A stretch of 10,452 bases of DNA from Bacteroidota bacterium (GTDB taxonomy: Bacteria > Bacteroidota > Bacteroidia > Bacteroidales > UBA932), in assembly GCA_017860395.1 (NCBI GenBank), contig JAGDMC010000031.1, positions 1 to 10,452 of the forward strand, given 5' to 3'. The notes under the pieces were generated by a model, which saw nothing but the letters and a program-made list of their open reading frames with translations, was not told the DNA's origin and did not search any database. Shown one piece after another: positions 5,769-10,452 of the stretch. The position numbers and the translations under genes were made by a program. The number at the start of each line of letters is the position of its first letter. The stretch's first letter is position 1.

Positions 5769-6914
5769 TTATCTGACCAGCGATGAGATGAGTGATTCAA
5801 GTTTTGAGTCATAAACATCTTTTGCAGCTATTGAGCCGCTTTTGTCTATAACATAGAGAGTAGGTGCTTTTTGCACATTATATGTAGTAACGGCAGGAGA
5901 AGAAGATCCGAGACCGTCACAGACATTAATCCATGGAAGTTGCTGTTCTGCAACTGTATTGGCCCACGCTGTTTTGTCCGTATCTACCGAAACCTGATAA
6001 ATTTCCAGCCCTTTAATGCTGTATTTATCATAAAGAGCCAGAAGATCTCTGTTGAATATCTTCTGATTTACATCGGTAACGGACCAGAAAAGAAGGATAA
6101 CAACCTTACCCGAAAGGTCCGAAAGTGTTCTAACCTTAGCTTTTGTATCAGGAAGAGAAATATCAGGAAAGCCAACTTCCGATGCATCAAGGAGTTTAGA
6201 ATTGAGCATATCCGATTTTCCTCTTACCGAAATTTCGTCCAGAAGTGCATTTAAATATGACGACTGCGGATATACCGGCTGAAGTGAATCATATACTCTC
6301 TGGAAAAGCAAAACATCCCTTACATCTCCAAAAAGAGGCAGATTGCCGGGGAATTTATAATAGAGAAGCGGAATATTTGTAATCGATCCGGGATTTGAAT
6401 AAAGATGTTTTATAGCAGCCTGTTTGCTTTTTACATAGAGCGATCCGAGCTCGTATCCGAGCGTGTCTTCCAGCTCTTTATTGCCGGCAAGTACAGCCTG
6501 TGCCCTCAAAGAAGACAATGAATCAAATTTTGAAGTAGCCAGAGAGAGGTTTTTCTCAATTTCAAGGAAAAGAATACTCTCCTGAGAGCCTTCTATATTC
6601 TGGTTTGCACCCAGAGTGTCTGTGGTTATGTATATATTGTCTCCCGGCAATACAACCATTGAGGCAATTTTTTTCTCTTTGTAATAAAGGAAGTAGAAGT
6701 TGGGAGCTTTACCTTCAATTTTTGCAGAATATTTTAGCAACCCGTTTTCATCTGTCTTAAGAGTGTCGACAATTTTTTGGGTATTAATTTCCAATACTTT
6801 AAGAACTACTTCACCTTTTTTTAGTCCTTCAATTTTTGCTTTAAGCGTTGCTTTGTTGGAACTGCAAGAAAAGGTAAATGCCGAAATAAGAACAAAAAAG
6901 AGGAATTTTCTCAT
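5769..6914 (-). CDS. Lipoprotein with DUF4369-like N-terminus and cysteine-less thioredoxin fold
   Basis: This is a 381-residue predicted lipoprotein. The signal peptide MRKFLFFVLISAFTFSC puts the lipidated Cys at 17. Residues about 22-115 resemble the DUF4369 domain common in Bacteroidetes thiol-disulfide proteins (beta-rich, with VVLPGDNIYITTDT). A helical linker follows, then a TlpA/AhpC-like thioredoxin domain (about 250-381) with GKVVILLFW, EIYQVSVD and the cis-Pro loop KAPTLYVID. Where TlpA proteins have WCxxC, this protein reads FWSVTDVNQ (276-284). The expected cysteines are therefore Asp281 and Gln284, and the only other Cys is 332. It cannot act as a classical dithiol reductase, so a binding or structural role is more likely. 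It lies five bases after the HIT gene and is probably the last gene of the greA unit. Confidence 0.85.
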   Translation of the reverse strand: MRKFLFFVLISAFTFSCSSNKATLKAKIEGLKKGEVVLKVLEINTQKIVDTLKTDENGLLKYSAKIEGKAPNFYFLYYKEKKIASMVVLPGDNIYITTDTLGANQNIEGSQESILFLEIEKNLSLATSKFDSLSSLRAQAVLAGNKELEDTLGYELGSLYVKSKQAAIKHLYSNPGSITNIPLLYYKFPGNLPLFGDVRDVLLFQRVYDSLQPVYPQSSYLNALLDEISVRGKSDMLNSKLLDASEVGFPDISLPDTKAKVRTLSDLSGKVVILLFWSVTDVNQKIFNRDLLALYDKYSIKGLEIYQVSVDTDKTAWANTVAEQQLPWINVCDGLGSSSPAVTTYNVQKAPTLYVIDKSGSIAAKDVYDSKLESLISSLVR

Positions 6915-6919
6915 TGTTT

Positions 6920-7318
6920 CTAAAGTTTAATTTTTGAAGAGATGCTGAGTGCAATTGCCTCCATCTCCTCTTTATCAAGTTTAAGTTTTGGTTTTCTGAA
7001 GTCAAGATCGGACTCGGAATTGAGAGGTACAAGGTGGATATGCGCATGAGGCACTTCCAGCCCAATAACGGCAACTCCTACCCTTTTGCACGGCAAAGCA
7101 TCAGCAATGCCTTTTGCAACTTTTTGGGCAAAAATGACAAGTCCCGAAAGATCGTCGTTTCCGAGGTCAAAAATATAATCGGTTTCCTCTTTGGGTATTA
7201 CCAGGGTATGCCCTTTTGCTACAGGGTTTATGTCAAGAAAAGCATAATATTTATCGCTCTCGGCAATCTTATATGAGGGAATTTCTCCCTTTGCTATTTT
7301 TGAAAAAATGGATGACAT
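6920..7318 (-). CDS. HIT-family (histidine triad) nucleotide-binding protein
   Basis: This 132-residue cytoplasmic protein of the HIT superfamily (HinT-like) probably hydrolyses nucleotide phosphoramidates or related adenylated compounds; the cellular substrate is unknown. The family opening SIFSKIAKGEIPSYKI is followed by AFLDINPVAKGHTLVIP and the catalytic triad H91-A-H93-I-H95 within PHAHIHLVP. I chose the ATG at 7318, which lies one base after the greA stop. An in-frame ATG at 7345 would add nine residues not typical of the family and would run into greA. The tight spacing with greA (1 base) and the lipoprotein (5 bases) indicates one transcript. Confidence 0.93.
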   Translation of the reverse strand: MSSIFSKIAKGEIPSYKIAESDKYYAFLDINPVAKGHTLVIPKEETDYIFDLGNDDLSGLVIFAQKVAKGIADALPCKRVGVAVIGLEVPHAHIHLVPLNSESDLDFRKPKLKLDKEEMEAIALSISSKIKL

Positions 7319-7319
7319 A

Positions 7320-7793
7320 TTATTTTGAAATTTCCAGAACTTCAAATTTTAAAACACCGGAAGGAACATTTACTTCAACTACATCTCCTTTTTTCTTTCC
7401 TATGAGAGCACGGCCAATTGGGGTTGCTGCTGCAAGCTTTCCCTCCCTGAGGTTGGCTTCGGTTTCGCCCACAAGGGTATATTCAACTACACTGTCGTTC
7501 GAAAGATTTTTCAACTTCACTTTGTTCATTATTTGAACATGAGTTGTGTTTATCCTCGACTCATCAATTATTCTGGCGTTGGCAATCATATCCTCGAGCT
7601 TGGAAATCTTTAGCTCAAGAAGGCCCTGAGCTTCTTTTGCAGCATCGTATTCTGCATTTTCCGAAAGATCTCCCTTATCCCTTGCTTCTGCAATTTGCTT
7701 TGAAATCGAGGGACGCTCCACCGAAATAAGTTGTTGAAATTCGGCTTTCAGTTTTTCTAAACCTTCTGCGGTTAGGTAGTGAATTTTTGACAT
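7320..7793 (-). CDS. greA: Transcription elongation factor GreA
   Basis: GreA enters the RNA polymerase secondary channel and stimulates cleavage of backtracked RNA. The 157-residue length is typical. The N-terminal coiled coil contains YLTAEGLEKL, ERPSISKQIAEARDKGDLSENAEYDAAKEAQ split around the tip. Its acidic tip residues Asp42 and Glu45 correspond to Asp41/Glu44 of E. coli GreA. The C-terminal FKBP-like domain includes VGETEANLREGKL, TPIGRALIGKKKGD and a VPSGVLKFEVLEI ending. It is the first gene of a likely greA-HIT-lipoprotein unit. Its own -7 element lies about 50 bases upstream, with a terminator-like hairpin between promoter and start codon, so leader-level control is possible. Confidence 0.97.
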   Translation of the reverse strand: MSKIHYLTAEGLEKLKAEFQQLISVERPSISKQIAEARDKGDLSENAEYDAAKEAQGLLELKISKLEDMIANARIIDESRINTTHVQIMNKVKLKNLSNDSVVEYTLVGETEANLREGKLAAATPIGRALIGKKKGDVVEVNVPSGVLKFEVLEISK

Positions 7794-7800
7794 AGTAGTA

Positions 7801-7835
7801 AAAAAAATTAAAAAGAATCCTGCAGGACAGGACTC
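7801..7835 (-). terminator. Terminator-like hairpin with T-tract in the greA leader
   Basis: Read on the - strand, GAGTCCTG (7835-7828) pairs with CAGGATTC (7822-7815). The stem is 8 bp with one G-U pair and the loop is five bases. T5-AA-T7 follows at once (7814-7801), a classic intrinsic-terminator form. It begins 64 bases after the ribF stop, so it may end the phosphorylase-ribF transcript. However, it also lies between the putative greA -7 element and the greA start, so greA transcripts must cross it. Confidence 0.6.
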
Positions 7836-7842
7836 TTTGTTA

Positions 7843-7850
7843 CAAAGATA
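7843..7850 (-). promoter_or_regulatory. Bacteroidetes -7 promoter element for greA
   Basis: On the - strand the bases read TATCTTTG, an exact match to TAnnTTTG and identical to the element ahead of the tolC-like gene. No strong -33 TTTG was found. Transcription would start near 7838-7835, giving a leader of roughly 43 bases. The element overlaps a small dyad, TCTTTG-TAA-CAAAGA (7848-7834), which could be an operator or chance. Confidence 0.5.
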
Positions 7851-7899
7851 ATAAATTTTAACTAAAAAAGAAATTACTCTCTAATTTTTGCCTTTATAA

Positions 7900-8814
7900 T
7901 TATCTCATATGTATTTCGTGGGATTGTAGATATTTACGGGAATTGTCCCTGTCCATGAAAAGCTGTTTTTTGAGTTCATCCAATGAGGAAAAAGCCACCT
8001 CTTCGCGCATTTTTGCAACAAATTCAATCTTTATCTTTAGTCCGTAAATGTCCTCGTCAAAATCGAGAATGTTGGTCTCAATGGTCCTTTCGTTATTATG
8101 ACCCACAGTTGGACGGATACCTATATTGGTAATTCCCCTGTACGTTTTCCCAAGAACTTCCGCACATACGGCATATACTCCATCTCCGGGCAGAATTTTC
8201 AACGGTTCGTACAGTCTCATGTTTGCAGTCGGGAATCCAATTGTTCTTCCAATTCTCATACCTTCCACAACAGCGCCTTCAAGACCGTATCTGTAACCCA
8301 AAAGTGTGTTTGCATTCTCAACGTCACCCTTGCAAAGGAAGTCTCTGATTTTTGTTGAACTGATAATGAGTCCGCTCTCTTCCTCAATAAATTCGTCCAC
8401 TCTCACAGGAGTAATACCAGCCTTGAGGGCAATTTCAAACATCTCTTCCTGAGTTTGGTTTATATCGCTTCCCACCCTGTGGTCGTAACCTATAACAAGA
8501 GTTTTAACACCAAATTTTTCACGGAGATAGTTTTTGAAATATTCCTCTGTTGTCTGTTTTGCAAAATCCTTGTCAAAATGAAGCGTATGAACATGGTCAA
8601 TGCCATACGAGCGAACTAGGGCTATTTTTTCATCAAGGGTGGTAAGCAGTCTGAATTTTGCAGCATCCTGCTGAAGTACGGCTCTCGGGTGGGGCCATAG
8701 AGTTATTATTGCAGAACTCATTCCCTGTGCTTTTGCAAGGGAAGTTATCTTGTCTATAACTGCACGGTGTCCTCTGTGAACCCCGTCAAAAAAACCTGTA
8801 GCCGCTACAACCAT
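7900..8814 (-). CDS. ribF: Bifunctional riboflavin kinase / FAD synthetase RibF
   Basis: RibF phosphorylates riboflavin to FMN and adenylates FMN to FAD in the cytoplasm. The N-terminal nucleotidyltransferase domain shows GFFDGVHRGHR (residues 7-17, the HxGH adenylation motif) and SSTKIRDFLCKGD. The C-terminal kinase domain shows GRTIGFPTANM (with the PTAN nucleotide/Mg site), GDGVYAV and a typical IEFVAKMREE ending. At 304 residues the length is near normal, but the N-terminus begins directly at the first beta strand (MVVAATGFFDG). A stop codon four codons upstream in frame rules out a longer start. The start overlaps the end of the phosphorylase gene by 10 bases, so the two are probably co-translated. 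No FMN riboswitch is seen, and none would fit inside the upstream coding region. Confidence 0.95.
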   Translation of the reverse strand: MVVAATGFFDGVHRGHRAVIDKITSLAKAQGMSSAIITLWPHPRAVLQQDAAKFRLLTTLDEKIALVRSYGIDHVHTLHFDKDFAKQTTEEYFKNYLREKFGVKTLVIGYDHRVGSDINQTQEEMFEIALKAGITPVRVDEFIEEESGLIISSTKIRDFLCKGDVENANTLLGYRYGLEGAVVEGMRIGRTIGFPTANMRLYEPLKILPGDGVYAVCAEVLGKTYRGITNIGIRPTVGHNNERTIETNILDFDEDIYGLKIKIEFVAKMREEVAFSSLDELKKQLFMDRDNSRKYLQSHEIHMR

Positions 8815-10452
8815 TTTACCAGATCAAAGTCTTGCCTGTGTGCCAGATTTGGGTTTTTGGCATAAATCCTGCCGGCAACTGTGTATACTCCTGCATTGTC
8901 GGGCAACATATCACAAACATATTTTGCAATTCCGTTTTCAAAACTGAGAGGTTTGAATTCGAAACTTTTCTTAATTACTGTTTTCTTATTCTTATCCTGC
9001 TCGGCCATAACTATCTCAACTCCTATGTCATCCGGACTAAGGTCCCCGATTGAAAGTTCAACCTCCGAATGGTATTCGTTTCCAAGAGAGAGATTTATTC
9101 TTGCACTATCGGGTTTTGTATAGCTTCTTACCTCAATGAGCGGCCACTCGCTTCGCATTTTCTTTTTCCAGAAAGCAAGTTCCCTTGCAAGGGCAAAATC
9201 GCCGGCAACAATATCTGTACTGCGTTTTGCAAGCGGAAGATAATACTGCTCGCAATAGTCTGTAATCATTCTGTTTGTAGTGAAATTGGCAGCTACTTTT
9301 GCTATGGTATTCTTTATTATCATTACCCACTCAATCGGAATTCCGCTTTCGGGGTTAGTCTTGTAGAATACCGGAGCAATTTCATTTTCAAGCATGTTGT
9401 ATATTGTGGCAGCATCCAGTTCGTCCTGAAAACTCTGGTTTTCATATGTACGCTCCATTGGAAGAGCCCAGCCTGCCCCCTCCTTATATCCCTCTACCCA
9501 CCATCCGTCAAGCACGGAGAAATGCATAACACCATTCATTACGGCTTTCTCTCCGCTGGTTCCGGAGGCTTCGAGCGGCCTTGTAGGAGTGTTCATCCAT
9601 ATATCAACGCCCTGAACCAGCCTTTTGGCCAGCGTCATATCGTATCCGGGCACAAAAACAACCTTACCTATAAACTGAGGCATAAGCGAAACCTCAACAA
9701 TATGCCGTATGAGATCCTGCCCTGCCTTGTCAGCCGGGTGTGCCTTGCCTGCAAAAACAAATTGGACCGGCTGTTTTGGATTGTTTACAATTTTATCAAG
9801 CCTTTGTAGATCCTTGAAAAGAAGGTGCGCTCTCTTGTATGTGGCAAAACGACGGGCAAATCCGATAGTAAGAATATCATCCCTTAGTGCTTCTTTAATA
9901 GCTACAACCTGTTGCGGGGTATAGTGTGTGGTTTCTGAAGTATTTGAAAGAGAATTTTTTATTGTTTTTATCATTCTGGTCCTTAGTTTGTTTCTAACGG
10001 ACCATATTCTGCTCTCCTCTATATTGTATATTCCTTCAAAGCAGCTTTTGTCGTAGTTGTGAGTTGCAAAATCATCGCCGAATGCATCGGCATGTACATC
10101 TTTCCATTCTGCAGCTGTCCATGTGGGATAGTGTACTCCGTTTGTAACATAGCCAACATGAAGTTCTTCCGGAAGATATCCGGGCCACAGCGGAGACAGT
10201 ATTTCGCGGCTCACCTTTCCGTGCAGCCAGCTTACTCCGTTAATTTCCTGTGAAAGATTGCAGGCAAGATTACTCATGGAGAATTTCTCTTCCGGGTTAT
10301 TAGGGTTCAGTTTTCCAAGGGACATCATCATCTCCCATGAAATTTTCAGCCTGGACGGATAATGGGACATGTATCCCCGGAGAAGGTCTTCCCCAAATGA
10401 GTCATGACCGGCAGGTACCGGTGTGTGTGTTGTAAAGAGAGAAGACGAGCGG
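8805..10452 (-). CDS. Alpha-glucan (glycogen) phosphorylase, GT35 family, 5' end missing
   Basis: This enzyme releases glucose-1-phosphate from glycogen or maltodextrin by phosphorolysis with pyridoxal phosphate. The frame is open to the right edge, giving about 548 visible residues. The ATG at 10370 is internal, because the codons before it encode FTTHTPVPAGHDSFGEDLLRG-type sequence that is hallmark for the family. Further motifs are YVTNGVHYPTW, GFARRFATYKRAHLL, MNTPTRPLEASGTSGEKAVMNG and LDGWWVEGY. The lysine in GTSGEK (bases 9546-9548) is the expected PLP Schiff-base residue; the usual Met before it is Glu here. The pattern fits the TIGR02094-type alpha-glucan phosphorylases. Up to about 300 N-terminal residues are off the window, and a fused domain there cannot be excluded. 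The stop lies inside the start of ribF (10-base overlap). Confidence 0.92.
   Translation of the reverse strand, partial: RSSSLFTTHTPVPAGHDSFGEDLLRGYMSHYPSRLKISWEMMMSLGKLNPNNPEEKFSMSNLACNLSQEINGVSWLHGKVSREILSPLWPGYLPEELHVGYVTNGVHYPTWTAAEWKDVHADAFGDDFATHNYDKSCFEGIYNIEESRIWSVRNKLRTRMIKTIKNSLSNTSETTHYTPQQVVAIKEALRDDILTIGFARRFATYKRAHLLFKDLQRLDKIVNNPKQPVQFVFAGKAHPADKAGQDLIRHIVEVSLMPQFIGKVVFVPGYDMTLAKRLVQGVDIWMNTPTRPLEASGTSGEKAVMNGVMHFSVLDGWWVEGYKEGAGWALPMERTYENQSFQDELDAATIYNMLENEIAPVFYKTNPESGIPIEWVMIIKNTIAKVAANFTTNRMITDYCEQYYLPLAKRSTDIVAGDFALARELAFWKKKMRSEWPLIEVRSYTKPDSARINLSLGNEYHSEVELSIGDLSPDDIGVEIVMAEQDKNKKTVIKKSFEFKPLSFENGIAKYVCDMLPDNAGVYTVAGRIYAKNPNLAHRQDFDLVKWL

Noticed and set aside
6920..7345. 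HIT protein from ATG 7345
   Set aside because: The extra nine residues lie inside greA and are not typical. The ATG at 7318, one base after the greA stop, matches the usual HIT N-terminus.
8815..8900. FMN riboswitch upstream of ribF
   Set aside because: The region is phosphorylase coding sequence, and no FMN aptamer-like conserved elements were recognised.
9069..9809. 246-residue + strand open frame opposite the phosphorylase gene
   Set aside because: It is antisense to a clear enzyme gene, Cys-rich and low in recognisable domains; a coding shadow.
8805..10370. Phosphorylase starting at ATG 10370
   Set aside because: The upstream codons encode the family motif FTTHTPVPAGHD in the same frame, so 10370 is an internal methionine.

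Overview
The window looks like a chromosomal segment of a Bacteroidetes bacterium, most likely of the order Bacteroidales. The evidence is the two TAnnTTTG-type -7 promoter elements, the general lack of Shine-Dalgarno sequences, a DUF4369/thioredoxin-fold lipoprotein, and the style of the TolC, adaptor, RibF and alpha-glucan phosphorylase proteins. I cannot name a genus. All genes from base 2 to 5753 lie on the + strand and all from 5769 to the right edge lie on the - strand. The two blocks converge with a 15-base gap.

Left part (2-2409): the end of a peptidase-containing ABC transporter (PCAT), whose start lies off the left edge. It is followed by two small genes that overlap by one base (TAATG). 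Both encode peptides of 63-70 residues with a double-glycine leader (LSERE...GG-AG). A plausible intrinsic terminator follows. This is a self-contained module for making, trimming and exporting two short cationic, cysteine-free peptides. A two-peptide bacteriocin-like product is the best hypothesis, and this is the most interesting part of the window.

Middle (2424-5753): a new transcription unit begins at a TATCTTTG element only six bases before the next start codon. It encodes a TolC-type outer-membrane channel, a membrane-anchored periplasmic adaptor, and TsaB, a subunit of the tRNA t6A machinery whose start overlaps the adaptor stop by one base. The channel and adaptor could complete an inner-to-outer membrane exit path for the peptides, but their separate promoter leaves open that they serve another ATPase.

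Right part (- strand): the gene order along transcription is alpha-glucan (glycogen) phosphorylase (5' end off the right edge), ribF (overlapping it by 10 bases), a 106-base intergenic region, greA, a HIT-family protein, and a lipoprotein with a thioredoxin fold but no CxxC. The intergenic region upstream of greA holds a -7 element followed directly by a terminator-like hairpin and T-tract, so either the upstream operon ends there or greA is attenuated in its leader.

No rRNA, tRNA, CRISPR array, transposon or long repeat was seen, and no gap longer than about 110 bases lacks a gene.
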